Source: Bacteroides stercorirosoris (lineage in GTDB: Bacteria > Bacteroidota > Bacteroidia > Bacteroidales > Bacteroidaceae). Taken from it: a stretch of 64,000 bases of DNA. A model generated the notes under the pieces. It did not search any database. It had not been told where the DNA came from and worked only from the letters and a program-made list of their open reading frames with translations. The position numbers were made by a program, and so were the translations under genes. Where the stretch lies: assembly GCF_900142015.1 (NCBI RefSeq), contig NZ_FQZN01000012.1:1-64000 (forward strand), given 5' to 3'. Shown here piece after piece: positions 35,310-44,848 of this stretch (its first letter is position 1; each line of letters opens with the position of its first letter).

Positions 35310-36416
35310 TTAATTAATATGAAAATTTTCAAAATCTACACGCAGCAGCAACGGATTGGAATCGTCTTCCTCATCCCTCAGCCCATGTTTAGCTAACTCA
35401 TTAGTAGAAATCAATGCATAGCCTTTATCGTTTTTAATTAAAGAGAACTGCGCATTTACAGTCGTTTCTTCATTTAAAGGCATAAAGTAGCCGCTTTTAG
35501 AATGAGCCAGCAGCTTTCCGCTTTTTATATCCCAAACGGTGTAATGCCGGCCGCGCTCCAAAAAGAAATTGTAGAACATTAAGTTACCCACATTTAATGC
35601 AGCATCCATCTGGATGTACTTTTGCCCTTCCGAAACAAGACGATCTAAAGCACTGATAATTTCATTCGGCATCTTCAATTTCCCCTTATGAATGACCAAA
35701 GCAGGAGAAAGTTTTTCCTCTTTATTAGTGTAAAGCGTATCGTCTACCATAGTATATATATGATTATTAGCTTCTCTGAATCGGGGTGCAATATAAAGGT
35801 CTCCATTCACAAAAGCAGCCTCACGGTCAGGAAGAAAAGATTGCTTTACCTTCCAGTCCTTGTCCAGTAAAGCAATTAAATGCTGTTTCCAATATTCCCT
35901 CTCGTAAATCCCCCAATAACCATCAGTGGTATGCGCAAGGTTGGTAAAACTACCTTTGGGATACTCCTTGACAAAAGTTCCGTCCGGCTTATAGGATTTA
36001 ATCTTTTTGAGCGTTGCGATATAAACGAGTTCATTTTCTTCATCAAAATAACTGAAATATATATCATTATATTCTTCGGGGCCATCTCCTTGTCTGTCTA
36101 TCTTCGAAAGGAATGTCCCGCTATGCGCATCAAAGAAATAGATTTTCTTATCACCTCCCACAACGATGTATTTAGGAGTGACATCGCAAATAGAGGCAAA
36201 ACCACCCAACAAGCAGTCGTCTTTCGTTTCCAGTTGGACAATCTTAGGATTTTTGAGCAGTGTTTTGTACGCTTCCGAAGTGTAATCATTCTCAAAATAC
36301 CCAGTACTCTCATCTATATTTATGATAGGAAGTTTGGCATCAGCTGTTTTTTCTCCCGAACAAGCAGTAAGAAGTAAAATAGAACAAGCGAAAGAATAGA
36401 AATAAGAGTGTTTCAT
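35310..36416 (-). CDS. 6-bladed beta-propeller lipoprotein
   Basis: 368 residues. The lipoprotein signal is CSILLLTACSGEK (Cys near residue 19). The body carries propeller blades of the Bacteroides '6-bladed beta-propeller' type (for example KYIVVGGDKKIYFFDAHSGT with LSKIDRQGDGPEEYNDI following, the family hallmark). Such proteins are outer-membrane or periplasmic and usually of unknown ligand. It precedes the metallo-hydrolase gene by 14 bases, so the two are probably co-transcribed. Confidence 0.82.
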   Translation of the reverse strand: MKHSYFYSFACSILLLTACSGEKTADAKLPIINIDESTGYFENDYTSEAYKTLLKNPKIVQLETKDDCLLGGFASICDVTPKYIVVGGDKKIYFFDAHSGTFLSKIDRQGDGPEEYNDIYFSYFDEENELVYIATLKKIKSYKPDGTFVKEYPKGSFTNLAHTTDGYWGIYEREYWKQHLIALLDKDWKVKQSFLPDREAAFVNGDLYIAPRFREANNHIYTMVDDTLYTNKEEKLSPALVIHKGKLKMPNEIISALDRLVSEGQKYIQMDAALNVGNLMFYNFFLERGRHYTVWDIKSGKLLAHSKSGYFMPLNEETTVNAQFSLIKNDKGYALISTNELAKHGLRDEEDDSNPLLLRVDFENFHIN

Positions 36417-36637
36417 AATGCTTTCTTTTTTATGTGTTTATAAATTAGGATACTAAGATATTGAATAATAATAGAATGTGCAAAACATTAAAGTAAAAAC
36501 AGAGGGTAAAAGCATAATAATCTTCTACGTAAGCCTTATACCTTTTTCAATGCCTTGAAATTTAGCTTCTTATTACTTTTCTCAGAAAAACACCTCTAAA
36601 GGTACCAAAAGGGGACAATACATCAAACGCTTCATTG
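36417..36637. other. A/T-rich intergenic region
   Basis: Divergent spacer between the propeller gene and the HU-like gene (gene-free for 294 bases in all). No hairpin or repeat of note; the right part holds the HU-like promoter box. Confidence 0.4.
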
Positions 36638-36645
36638 TACCTTTG
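36638..36645 (+). promoter_or_regulatory. Bacteroides -7 box of the HU-like gene
   Basis: TACCTTTG, 66 bases upstream of the ATG at 36711. Confidence 0.5.
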
Positions 36646-36710
36646 CAAAGTCATTAAAACAAATGACAACAGTAAACCTTATTTTTTTAACCATTTAAAC
36701 TTTAACAATT

Positions 36711-37205
36711 ATGGCTTTAGAGTATGTAGTGACAAAAAGAGTGTTTGGCTTTGACGATTCAAAAACCGAGAAGTATGTAGCTAAGTCCGTTCGTTCGGGA
36801 GAGATGAGTTTCAGTAAGACGTGTGCAAAGGTCAGTCGCCTTTGCGGAGTGCATCGCAAGATTGTGGACTTAGTAGTCAGTGGCTTAGTAGATATAATGG
36901 CCGAGGACATTGACGACGGAAAAAGCGTTCAGTTGGGTGAGTTTGGTATCTTCCGTCCCACCATTAAGGCAAAGAGTGAAGACTCGGCTGATAAGGTTAC
37001 GGCAAGTAACATCATCCGCAAACGTATCGTATTTACTCCGGGGAAGATTTTCCAACGCACACTGGGCGAAATGAGTGTGACACGTTCAGTTCCGGTAGAC
37101 ACAGACTATACGGACGGCAGTAGCTCCGGTAATGGTGGAAACAGCGGCAACCAGGGCGGTGGTAGCCAAGGCGGTGGAGGCGTAGATGAGAATCCGTTAG
37201 GATAA
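36711..37205 (+). CDS. HU-family DNA-binding protein with glycine-rich tail
   Basis: 164 residues. The N-terminal ~125 residues match the Bacteroides HU-like domain (VTKRVFGFDDSKTEKYVAKS; VQLGEFGIFRPTIKAKSED), in which the usual 90-residue HU fold has extensions. The last ~30 residues are Gly, Ser, Asn and Gln rich (SSSGNGGNSGNQGGG) and disordered. It probably bends or coats DNA; many Bacteroides genomes have several copies, often near DUF4248 and capsule loci. Single gene with promoter and terminator. Confidence 0.8.
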   Translation: MALEYVVTKRVFGFDDSKTEKYVAKSVRSGEMSFSKTCAKVSRLCGVHRKIVDLVVSGLVDIMAEDIDDGKSVQLGEFGIFRPTIKAKSEDSADKVTASNIIRKRIVFTPGKIFQRTLGEMSVTRSVPVDTDYTDGSSSGNGGNSGNQGGGSQGGGGVDENPLG

Positions 37206-37229
37206 TCTCTGTCCGGAATGAGAAAGTTA

Positions 37230-37260
37230 AAGTAGCGGAATTTTTTCCGCTACTTTTTTT
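37230..37260 (+). terminator. Intrinsic terminator of the HU-like gene
   Basis: AAGTAGCGGAA pairs with TTCCGCTACTT around TTTT, followed by TTTTT. Confidence 0.85.
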
Positions 37261-37292
37261 GTTTTATACCTATTTATATGGATAATATCTGT

Positions 37293-37300
37293 TATTTTTG
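37293..37300 (+). promoter_or_regulatory. Bacteroides -7 box of the DUF362/Fe-S gene
   Basis: TATTTTTG, 31 bases before the ATG at 37331. It overlaps a possible earlier start at 37298, arguing for 37331. Confidence 0.5.
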
Positions 37301-37330
37301 CACGTAACTATAACAACAAACAGGTATTAT

Positions 37331-38452
37331 ATGGAAACATCAAAAGTATACTACACAGATCTGCGTACCTCTCCTACTTCTAATCTTCTCGATAAGATGG
37401 AACGCCTGGTGAAGCGAGCCGGTATTGAAAAACTGCCTTTAAAGGATAGTTTTGTCGCTATCAAAATTCATTTCGGAGAACCCGGAAATCTTGCTTATCT
37501 TCGTCCGAACTATGCGGCACGCATGGCAAACCTATTGCGTACGAACGGCGCAAGACCTTTCCTCACAGATTGCAACACGCTTTATTCAGGTCGTCGTGCC
37601 AATGCCGTAGACCATCTGCAAAGCGCAATGGAAAATGGTTATAATCCTATATCCGCTCAATGCCAGGTTATCATAGGCGACGGGCTGAAAGGTACGGATT
37701 GCCGGGAAATTCCTTTGAATGGCGAATATTGTGCCGCTCCCAAAATCGGTACAGCTATTGCCGATGCCGATATCATTATCAGCATGAACCACTTCAAAGG
37801 GCATGAGCAGGCCGGTTTTGGCGGCGCTTTAAAAAATCTGGGCATGGGCTGTGCCAGTGTAGCCGGAAAACTGGAACTGCATTCGGCTTCCCAGCCTAAG
37901 ATTGACACGGAAAGTTGTATCGGCTGCAATATCTGCGTTAAGCACTGTGCACACAATGCCGTACATCTGAATGCCGGACGTAAAGCTGAAATCGACTATG
38001 CAAAGTGTGTGGGTTGCGGACAATGTGTTGCCCTGTGCCAATACGACGGTGCCGTGATGGGTGATGAAGATACATCCGAAAGGTTGAATTACAAGATTGC
38101 CGAATATTCTCTGGCAGTAGTGAAAGATAAACCGAACTTTCATATCAGCTTCATCATGAACGTTTCTCCGGAATGTGACTGCTGGAACCATAATGACGCT
38201 GCCATTATCCCCGACCTCGGCATTTTGGCTTCCACTGATCCCGTAGCTCTGGATAAAGCGTGCGCGGATATGGTAATCCAGGCTCCTATCCTGCATACGG
38301 AAAACCGTCTCTCTTCTGAGCATGAACATGATGACTTGTGCGGTCATGACAAGTTCCACCTGATGCATCCGAATACGGATTGGCTGGCGGGCTTGCGCCA
38401 TGCGGAAAAGATCGGTCTGGGCACTATGCAATATGAATTGGTGAAGATTTAA
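37331..38452 (+). CDS. DUF362 domain protein with two 4Fe-4S clusters
   Basis: 373 residues from METSKVYYTDLRTSPTSNL. The DUF362 domain fills about 1-185 and 240-373 (SFVAIKIHFGEPGNLAYLRP; SMNHFKGHEQAGFGGALKNL). Between them lies a ferredoxin insert with two cysteine clusters, IGCNICVKHCAHNAVHL and VGCGQCVALCQYDGAV (about 190-250). DUF362 proteins are thought to be iron-sulphur oxidoreductases, but their substrates are unknown. It opens a run of redox-type genes up to 42.06 kb. Confidence 0.83.
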   Translation: METSKVYYTDLRTSPTSNLLDKMERLVKRAGIEKLPLKDSFVAIKIHFGEPGNLAYLRPNYAARMANLLRTNGARPFLTDCNTLYSGRRANAVDHLQSAMENGYNPISAQCQVIIGDGLKGTDCREIPLNGEYCAAPKIGTAIADADIIISMNHFKGHEQAGFGGALKNLGMGCASVAGKLELHSASQPKIDTESCIGCNICVKHCAHNAVHLNAGRKAEIDYAKCVGCGQCVALCQYDGAVMGDEDTSERLNYKIAEYSLAVVKDKPNFHISFIMNVSPECDCWNHNDAAIIPDLGILASTDPVALDKACADMVIQAPILHTENRLSSEHEHDDLCGHDKFHLMHPNTDWLAGLRHAEKIGLGTMQYELVKI

Positions 38453-38548
38453 ACCTTTTCCGCTCAAAAGAGTCTTACTATAAACGTACCGATACAAAAC
38501 TTATAAGGATTGATACAAATCTTTAAATGTGACGAGCATTCATCCCCT

Positions 38549-38556
38549 ACTTTTGT
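38549..38556 (+). promoter_or_regulatory. Bacteroides -7 box of the S-component gene
   Basis: TACTTTTG, about 50 bases upstream of the ATG at 38606. Confidence 0.5.
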
Positions 38557-38605
38557 ATCTTGAAGAAACAAAATTAATAATCAATTAAATCTAATCAATT
38601 GAATA

Positions 38606-39115
38606 ATGGAAACATCTGCTAAACTCTACTCTTTGTCGTTCAGTAACGTAAAGACCTATTTGTTTGCATTCTTATTTGTCGCAGGAAATATCGCATTGCC
38701 GCAACTTTGCCATCTGGCACCTATGGGTGGACCAACATTGCTGTCTATCTACTTCTTTACATTGATTGCCGCTTATAAATTCGGCTTCCGTGTGGGATTG
38801 CTTACGGCCTTGCTTTCTCCGGTGGTTAATCATTTACTGTTTGGTATGCCTGCCGTAGCCGCATTGCCTGTGCTATTGGTTAAATCTGGTTTACTTGCAG
38901 GAGCTGCCGCACTTGCTGCACGATATACAAAGAAGGTGTCATTAATCGCATTGCTTGGCGTAATTCTTACTTACCAAGCGCTGGGCACAGCTTTTGAATG
39001 GGCTTTGTGCGGTAACTTCTTCGTGGCTGTACAGGATTTCCGTATAGGTGTTCCGGGTATGCTGATTCAGTGGTTCGGTGGTTACGCTTTGCTGAAAGCC
39101 ATCTCTAAACTTTAA
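38606..39115 (+). CDS. ECF-transporter S-component-like membrane protein
   Basis: 169 residues, about five or six membrane segments. The pattern (CHLAPMGGPTLLSIYFFTLI, FGFRVGLLTALLSPVVNHLL, PGMLIQWFGGYALLKAI) resembles substrate-binding S components of energy-coupling-factor transporters, which take up vitamins or metals. No ECF ATPase or T component lies nearby, so it would share one elsewhere or work alone. It is followed 27 bases later by a phosphoribosyltransferase-like gene. Confidence 0.65.
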   Translation: METSAKLYSLSFSNVKTYLFAFLFVAGNIALPQLCHLAPMGGPTLLSIYFFTLIAAYKFGFRVGLLTALLSPVVNHLLFGMPAVAALPVLLVKSGLLAGAAALAARYTKKVSLIALLGVILTYQALGTAFEWALCGNFFVAVQDFRIGVPGMLIQWFGGYALLKAISKL

Positions 39116-39142
39116 TAACAGACAGCTAATCTCCCATAGAAT

Positions 39143-39538
39143 ATGGCAAAAACAATGGAAGAAGTGCTGGAACGTTTCCGCACTATTGAGTTCCACGATG
39201 ATTTTGATATGATCGTGGCAATTGCTAATGGCGGTATCGTTCCGGCTGGCATCATCAATCAACGTTTACAAAAGGAAGTGCATCTGCTGCGCATCAACTT
39301 GCGGGATGAATATCAACATCCCAAGTACGATGCACCTCAGTTGCTGGCTCCGGTTGATTTTGATTTCAAAGATAAAAGCATTTTATTGGTAGATGACCGG
39401 ATTAAGACCGGCTCTACCATTCGTTTAGCGTGCGAATTACTCAAAGAAGCACGCCTGATAAAAACATTCGCAGTCAACGGAACGGCAGATTATGCCCTGT
39501 TTGATGAGACATGTTTCAAATTCCCCTGGATAGTGTAG
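39143..39538 (+). CDS. Phosphoribosyltransferase-fold protein
   Basis: 131 residues. It has the PRPP-binding loop ILLVDDRIKTGSTIRLACELL (about 80-100), with paired Asp residues, and an upstream MIVAIANGGIVPAGI stretch, as in purine and uracil phosphoribosyltransferases. It is short, lacking a hood domain, so the base specificity is unclear. Its position directly after an S-component-like transporter gene suggests salvage of an imported base; inference only. Confidence 0.7.
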   Translation: MAKTMEEVLERFRTIEFHDDFDMIVAIANGGIVPAGIINQRLQKEVHLLRINLRDEYQHPKYDAPQLLAPVDFDFKDKSILLVDDRIKTGSTIRLACELLKEARLIKTFAVNGTADYALFDETCFKFPWIV

Positions 39539-39578
39539 GAAATTAATAATTAATAATTGAAAATTAAACAAAGGGCCT

Positions 39579-40514
39579 ATGGACAGAAGGGATTTCTTAA
39601 AGACTCTGGCGGTGACGGGTGCAGTGATGACCGTGCAACGCTCGGAAGCAATGGATATACTGGCGCAGAAGCTGACAAATGCAGGCGGCGGTAAAGTGGA
39701 TTTGGTAGCAGTGATGGGTGGAGAACCCGAAGCGATGTTCCAGCGTGCCATTGCGGAAATGGGTGGCATGAAGCAGTTTATCAAACCGGGACAGAAAGTA
39801 GTGGTCAAGCCCAATATCGGCTGGGACAAAGTGCCCGAACTGGCAGGTAACACCAATCCGAAACTTGTTGCCGAGATTGTGAAGCAATGCCTTGCCGCAG
39901 GCGCGAAAGAAGTGACGGTTTTCGACCATACTTGCGACGACTGGCAGAAGTGCTATAAAAACAGTGGTATAGAAGCTGCTGCCAAAGCTGCCGGTGCAAA
40001 GGTAATGCCCGCCCATCTGGAAAGTTACTACAAACCGGTTTCCTTACCGAAAGGTAAGCGTATGAAAAGTGCCAAAGTGCATGAAGCAATCTTAAATAGT
40101 GATGTTTGGATTAACGTTCCCATTCTGAAAAATCATGGAGGTGCCAATCTGACCATTTCAATGAAAAATCATATGGGGATTGTCTGGGACCGTGGTTTCT
40201 TCCATTCCAATGATTTGCAACAGTGCATTGCAGATATCTGCACAATGGATAAGAAAGCAGTGCTGAATGTAGTAGACGCCTACCGTGTCTTGAAGACAAA
40301 TGGTCCGCGCGGACGTTCCGCCTCCGATGTAGTCCTGACAAAGGGATTGTTCATCTCGCAGGATATCGTAGCTGTGGATACAGCCGCCACCAAGTTCTTC
40401 AACCAGGTTCGTGAAATGCCGCTTGAAAGCGTTGCCCACCTTGCTAACGGACAAGCGCTGAAAATTGGAACGATGGATTTGGACAAATTGAATGTAAAGC
40501 GAATCAGACTTTAG
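39579..40514 (+). CDS. Tat-exported DUF362 protein
   Basis: 311 residues. The start MDRRDFLKTLAVTGAVMTVQ is a twin-arginine (Tat) signal, so the protein is exported folded, as expected for a cofactor-bearing one. The rest is a DUF362 domain (VVVKPNIGWDKVPELAGNTN, NVPILKNHGGANLTISMKNH) without the ferredoxin insert of the gene at 37331. It is followed 27 bases later by the polyferredoxin membrane protein, very likely its redox partner. Confidence 0.82.
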   Translation: MDRRDFLKTLAVTGAVMTVQRSEAMDILAQKLTNAGGGKVDLVAVMGGEPEAMFQRAIAEMGGMKQFIKPGQKVVVKPNIGWDKVPELAGNTNPKLVAEIVKQCLAAGAKEVTVFDHTCDDWQKCYKNSGIEAAAKAAGAKVMPAHLESYYKPVSLPKGKRMKSAKVHEAILNSDVWINVPILKNHGGANLTISMKNHMGIVWDRGFFHSNDLQQCIADICTMDKKAVLNVVDAYRVLKTNGPRGRSASDVVLTKGLFISQDIVAVDTAATKFFNQVREMPLESVAHLANGQALKIGTMDLDKLNVKRIRL

Positions 40515-40541
40515 TTCGAGAGTATAAAAGTACACACATTT

Positions 40542-42062
40542 ATGTTGAGAAAAGCACGTATTCTACTGTCCGTCGTCTTCTTCGGACTGATAACTTTTTA
40601 TTTTCTGGATTTTGCGGAAATATTGCCGAATAGTTTCCACAGACTGGCTCATGTGCAGTTTGTACCGGCATTGGTATCATTGAGTTTTATAACGCTGGTG
40701 GTATTGATACTGATAACACTGTTCTTAGGCCGCATTTACTGTTCCACCGTTTGTCCGATGGGTGTTTTTCAGGATATAGTGACCTGGATTTCCAAGAAGA
40801 CAGCGAAGAAAAAGAAACGTTTCCGTTACTCTCCCGCCAGGAAAATATTACGCTGGGGGGTATTGGGTGTGACAACCGTGGCTTTTCTCCTTAATTTCAC
40901 TGTGATTTTGGGTCTCCTGGACCCGTACAGTGCTTTCGGACGTATGGTGACCAATGTATTCAAGCCTGTGTATATGTTAGGAAACAATCTGTTGGAGAGT
41001 GTATTCTCCAGGTTCAACAACTATACATTTTATCAGGTGGACGCCTCTTTGTTGAGTATCTCTTCATTTATTATAGGTTTGGTAACATTCCTGCTGATTG
41101 GTTTCCTGGCATGGAGATACGGCCGTACATGGTGCAATACAATGTGTCCGGTGGGTACGTTGCTCGGATTCGTCAGTCGCTTTTCATTATTCAAAGTCCG
41201 CATTGATACGGAAAAATGCAATCATTGCGGACTCTGTGCCACCAAATGCAAAGCATCGTGCATCAATAGCAAGGAGCAAGCCATTGATTACAGTCGTTGC
41301 GTAGATTGTTTTGATTGCCTGGGTGAATGCCGACAAAACGCACTTCGCTATACCATGCCTTTCGGAAGTAAAAAACAGACTGTTGCTGATGCTTCCAAAC
41401 GCCGTTTTCTGGTTGCAGGTTTGACAACTGCCGCTACCGCCCCTAAAGTAATGGCGCAGGCACAGAATGTAGTGGCCGTTGCCGCCGGAATGAAAAGCGA
41501 CAAACGGGAAACACCGATAACGCCACCGGGTTCTATCAGCCAGGACCACTTTCAGGCACATTGCACCTCCTGCCATTTATGTGTCAGCAAATGTCCCTCT
41601 CATGTGTTGAAACCTGCTTTTATGGAATATGGCATCGGAGGAATGATGCAGCCGACCGTCTATTTTGAAAAAGGATTCTGTAACTTTGACTGTACTGTGT
41701 GCAGTGATGTTTGTCCGAACGGAGCTATCCTGCCTCTGACGAAGGAACAGAAACATCTGACACAGATAGGCAAGGTTGTGTTTATCGAAGAAAACTGTAT
41801 TGTTTATCGGGACGGCACCAGTTGCGGGGCTTGTTCCGAGCATTGCCCCACGCAGGCTCTTTCGATGATACCATATAAGGACGGATTGACGATCCCCCAT
41901 GTAAATACGGATATTTGCGTAGGTTGTGGTGGCTGTGAATATATCTGTCCTGCACGCCCCTTCCGCGCTGTGTACATTGAAGGAAACGTTGTGCAACAAG
42001 AAGCTAAACCCTTCACCGACAATCATCAGGAAGAAATTCAGGTAGATGATTTCGGTTTCTGA
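40542..42062 (+). CDS. NapH-like membrane polyferredoxin fused to a ferredoxin-rich domain
   Basis: 506 residues. The N-terminal half has about five membrane segments and the two NapH/NosR-type motifs CSTVCPMGVFQ (near 66) and CNTMCPVGT (near 197). Ferredoxin clusters follow: CNHCGLCATKCKASC, CVDCFDCLGEC, CTSCHLCVSKC, CNFDCTVCSDVC, CGACSEHC and CVGCGGCEYIC. Between them, an internal RRFLVAGLTTAATA looks like a former Tat signal, as in NapG, so this may be a natural fusion of NapH- and NapG-type proteins. It would move electrons from menaquinol across the inner membrane to a periplasmic acceptor, probably the DUF362 protein just upstream. Confidence 0.85.
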   Translation: MLRKARILLSVVFFGLITFYFLDFAEILPNSFHRLAHVQFVPALVSLSFITLVVLILITLFLGRIYCSTVCPMGVFQDIVTWISKKTAKKKKRFRYSPARKILRWGVLGVTTVAFLLNFTVILGLLDPYSAFGRMVTNVFKPVYMLGNNLLESVFSRFNNYTFYQVDASLLSISSFIIGLVTFLLIGFLAWRYGRTWCNTMCPVGTLLGFVSRFSLFKVRIDTEKCNHCGLCATKCKASCINSKEQAIDYSRCVDCFDCLGECRQNALRYTMPFGSKKQTVADASKRRFLVAGLTTAATAPKVMAQAQNVVAVAAGMKSDKRETPITPPGSISQDHFQAHCTSCHLCVSKCPSHVLKPAFMEYGIGGMMQPTVYFEKGFCNFDCTVCSDVCPNGAILPLTKEQKHLTQIGKVVFIEENCIVYRDGTSCGACSEHCPTQALSMIPYKDGLTIPHVNTDICVGCGGCEYICPARPFRAVYIEGNVVQQEAKPFTDNHQEEIQVDDFGF

Positions 42063-42084
42063 TTGAATATTTCCCGATCCCCAC

Positions 42085-42130
42085 TAACGCCTGTCTTCCG
42101 CAAAATAAATTGGAGGCAGGCGTTACTTTT
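42085..42130 (+). terminator. Intrinsic terminator of the redox cluster
   Basis: TAACGCCTGTCTTCC (42085-42099) pairs with GGAGGCAGGCGTTA (42112-42125) with one bulge, followed by CTTTTT. Confidence 0.85.
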
Positions 42131-42223
42131 TCTCTATCTCGGCACATTTTTCTCCCTTTTTCCTTTCAACCTACAATAAAATCACTAATTTCGTGCCGAA
42201 CAAATATATGGTAGATTTTTGAC

Positions 42224-43051
42224 ATGGAGGTAACAACAAATAATTGGTTTACGAAGAAATATCCTGTCGGTTATGCTTTGAGTGGCGGTTTCATCAAGGG
42301 TTTTGCACATCTGGGAGTGATGCAGGCATTGCTGGAACATGACATCAAACCCAATATCCTTTCGGGTGTAAGTGCTGGTGCCTTAGCCGGCGTGTTCTAT
42401 GCCGACGGCAATGAGCCACACAAAGTTCTGGACTTTTTCGCCGGACATAAGTTTCAGGATTTGACTAAATTGGTCATTCCCAAAGTGGGATTATTCGAGT
42501 TAGGTGAATTCATCGACTTCCTGAAAACCAACCTGAAAGCCAAGACGATGGAAGAATTGCAGATTCCTCTCATCATTACCGCTACCGACCTCGACCACGG
42601 ACGCTCGGTTCATTTCCATAAAGGGGAAATCGCGGAACGTGTGGCGGCCTCTTGTTGTATGCCTATACTCTTTTCTCCGGTAAAGATAGAGGGTACGCAC
42701 TATGTAGACGGAGGATTGTTCATGAATCTACCGGTTTCCACCATCCGGCGCGTGTGCGATAAAGTGGTGGCAGTCAATGTCAGTCCGCTGATGGCGAATA
42801 AATACAAGATGAATATCGTAAGTATCGCCATGCGTTCTTACCATTTCATGTTTCGTGCAAATACTTTTCCGGAGCGTGAAAAAGCGGACTTATTGATAGA
42901 ACCGTATAACCTGGACGGGTACAGCAACACTGAACTGGAGAAGGCAGAAGAGATATTTATGCAAGGATATAATGCAGCCAACACCCTTCTGGATCAATTG
43001 AAAGTGGACAAAGGTTCCGTTTGGAAAGAAGAAGCAATTATCAAACCGTAA
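42224..43051 (+). CDS. Patatin-like phospholipase
   Basis: 275 residues. The patatin signatures are complete: oxyanion hole GGFIKGFAHLG (about 21-31), nucleophile GVSAG (near 48-52, catalytic Ser) and the catalytic Asp in DGGLF (near 163). It hydrolyses acyl esters of lipids in the cytoplasm or at the inner membrane. The alpha-amylase gene follows 13 bases later, so the two are co-transcribed, although a functional link is not obvious. Confidence 0.88.
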   Translation: MEVTTNNWFTKKYPVGYALSGGFIKGFAHLGVMQALLEHDIKPNILSGVSAGALAGVFYADGNEPHKVLDFFAGHKFQDLTKLVIPKVGLFELGEFIDFLKTNLKAKTMEELQIPLIITATDLDHGRSVHFHKGEIAERVAASCCMPILFSPVKIEGTHYVDGGLFMNLPVSTIRRVCDKVVAVNVSPLMANKYKMNIVSIAMRSYHFMFRANTFPEREKADLLIEPYNLDGYSNTELEKAEEIFMQGYNAANTLLDQLKVDKGSVWKEEAIIKP

Positions 43052-43064
43052 AATAAAAAAGAAA

Positions 43065-44762
43065 ATGGGGAAAGAAGAAAAAATAATTATTTATCAAGTG
43101 TTTACGCGCCTGTTCGGCAACAATCATAATCACTGCATCAATAACGGTAGCATAACAGAAAATGGATGTGGCAAGATGGCGGACTTTACCGCCAAAGCAC
43201 TGGCTGAAATAAAAAAACTCGGAACAACCCATATCTGGTATACCGGTATCATCGAACATGCCACACAAACGGATTACCGACGCTATAACATATGTCCCGA
43301 TCATCCGGCCATTGTGAAAGGTAAAGCGGGTTCCCCGTATGCCATCAAGGACTATTATGATGTAGATCCTGACCTTGCCAATGATGTGTCGGAACGTATG
43401 AAAGAATTTGAGAATCTGGTGCAACGCACGCATCGCAGTGGCTTAAAGGTAATTATCGATTTTGTACCCAACCACGTAGCCCGCCAGTATCATTCGGACG
43501 CACAACCGGATGGAACATCACAGTTAGGAGCAAACGATGATCCTGCTTATGCATTCAGTCCATACAATAATTTCTATTACATACCTCAATCTGAATTACA
43601 CGGTCAGTTTGACATGAAGGGGGCTGCTGCCGAACCATATAAAGAATGTCCTGCAAAAGCTACGGGAAATAACCGCTTTGACGCATACCCCAACATAAAC
43701 GACTGGTACGAAACCGTAAAACTGAATTATGGTGTGGATTATCAGAATGGTGGAACCCGTCATTTCAGCCCTATTCCCGATACATGGACAAAGATGCTGG
43801 ACATCCTCCTTTTTTGGGCGGATAAGAATATTGATGGCTTCCGCTGCGATATGGCGGAAATGGTTCCGGTAGAGTTCTGGGAATGGGTGGTACCACAGGT
43901 TAAGGAGCAACATCCCAATCTGTTATTCATTGCCGAAGTCTATAATCCGGCAGAATATCATAACTATCTGTTCCGTGGCAAGTTCGATTATCTGTATGAC
44001 AAAGTAGGGCTTTATGATACCCTCCGCAATGTGATTTGCGGATATGATTCCGCCACAGCCATCACCCGCTCATGGCAAAAACTGAATGGAATCGAGAAAC
44101 GGATGTTGAACTTCCTGGAAAACCACGATGAACAACGCATTGCTTCTGATTTCTTTGTCGGAAATCCACGTAAAGCAATTCCGGGACTGATTGTCTCCGC
44201 CTGTATGAACACCAATCCTATGATGATTTATTTCGGGCAGGAATTCGGAGAACTGGGCATGGATAGCGAAGGCTTCAGCGGCAGGGACGGACGAACTACT
44301 ATTTTTGACTATTGGAGTGTCGATAGCATCCGTCGCTGGCGAAATGGCGGAAAGTTTGATGGCAAGATGTTGACAGAAGATCAAAAACATATATATGGCG
44401 TCTACCAGCGCATCCTGACTCTTTGCAATGAAGAAAAAGCAATAACTGAAGGTGAATTCTTCGATTTGATGTATGCTAACGTAAATGGCTGGCGCTTCAA
44501 TGAACATAAACAATATACATTCTTGCGCAAAGCGGGTAATGAATTATTGTTCATAATCGTGAATTTCGATCATATTTCAGTGGATGTGGCAATAAATGTC
44601 CCCTCGCATGCCTTTGATTTCTTGCAAATACCACAAATGGATGTTTATCCGGCAGTCGATTTGCTGACGGATAAAACAGAAAATATCAGCCTGTTGCCTT
44701 ATAAAGCTACGGAAGTATCGCTGGAAGGTTGTAGTGGTAAGATTTTAAAGATTAAATTATAA
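43065..44762 (+). CDS. Alpha-amylase family glycosidase (GH13)
   Basis: 565 residues, no signal peptide, so probably cytoplasmic. The GH13 catalytic residues are visible: nucleophile Asp in GFRCDMAEM (near 262), acid/base Glu in FIAEVYN (near 288) and the transition-state Asp in ENHDEQRI (near 353); region I is DFVPNHV. It likely acts on glycogen or imported malto-oligosaccharides together with the branching enzyme 1.8 kb downstream. Confidence 0.9.
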   Translation: MGKEEKIIIYQVFTRLFGNNHNHCINNGSITENGCGKMADFTAKALAEIKKLGTTHIWYTGIIEHATQTDYRRYNICPDHPAIVKGKAGSPYAIKDYYDVDPDLANDVSERMKEFENLVQRTHRSGLKVIIDFVPNHVARQYHSDAQPDGTSQLGANDDPAYAFSPYNNFYYIPQSELHGQFDMKGAAAEPYKECPAKATGNNRFDAYPNINDWYETVKLNYGVDYQNGGTRHFSPIPDTWTKMLDILLFWADKNIDGFRCDMAEMVPVEFWEWVVPQVKEQHPNLLFIAEVYNPAEYHNYLFRGKFDYLYDKVGLYDTLRNVICGYDSATAITRSWQKLNGIEKRMLNFLENHDEQRIASDFFVGNPRKAIPGLIVSACMNTNPMMIYFGQEFGELGMDSEGFSGRDGRTTIFDYWSVDSIRRWRNGGKFDGKMLTEDQKHIYGVYQRILTLCNEEKAITEGEFFDLMYANVNGWRFNEHKQYTFLRKAGNELLFIIVNFDHISVDVAINVPSHAFDFLQIPQMDVYPAVDLLTDKTENISLLPYKATEVSLEGCSGKILKIKL

Positions 44763-44848
44763 GCCAAATCAGAATAAAGCGAAGAGTCTCTTTTCTTTCA
44801 CACAATAAAGATAACAGATTCTTCGCTTCATATTAAATGATATCTGTC

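Noticed and set aside
37829..38497. Minus-strand 222-codon frame over the DUF362 gene
   Set aside because: It lies opposite a gene with two intact ferredoxin clusters; long antisense frames are common in coding DNA of this composition.
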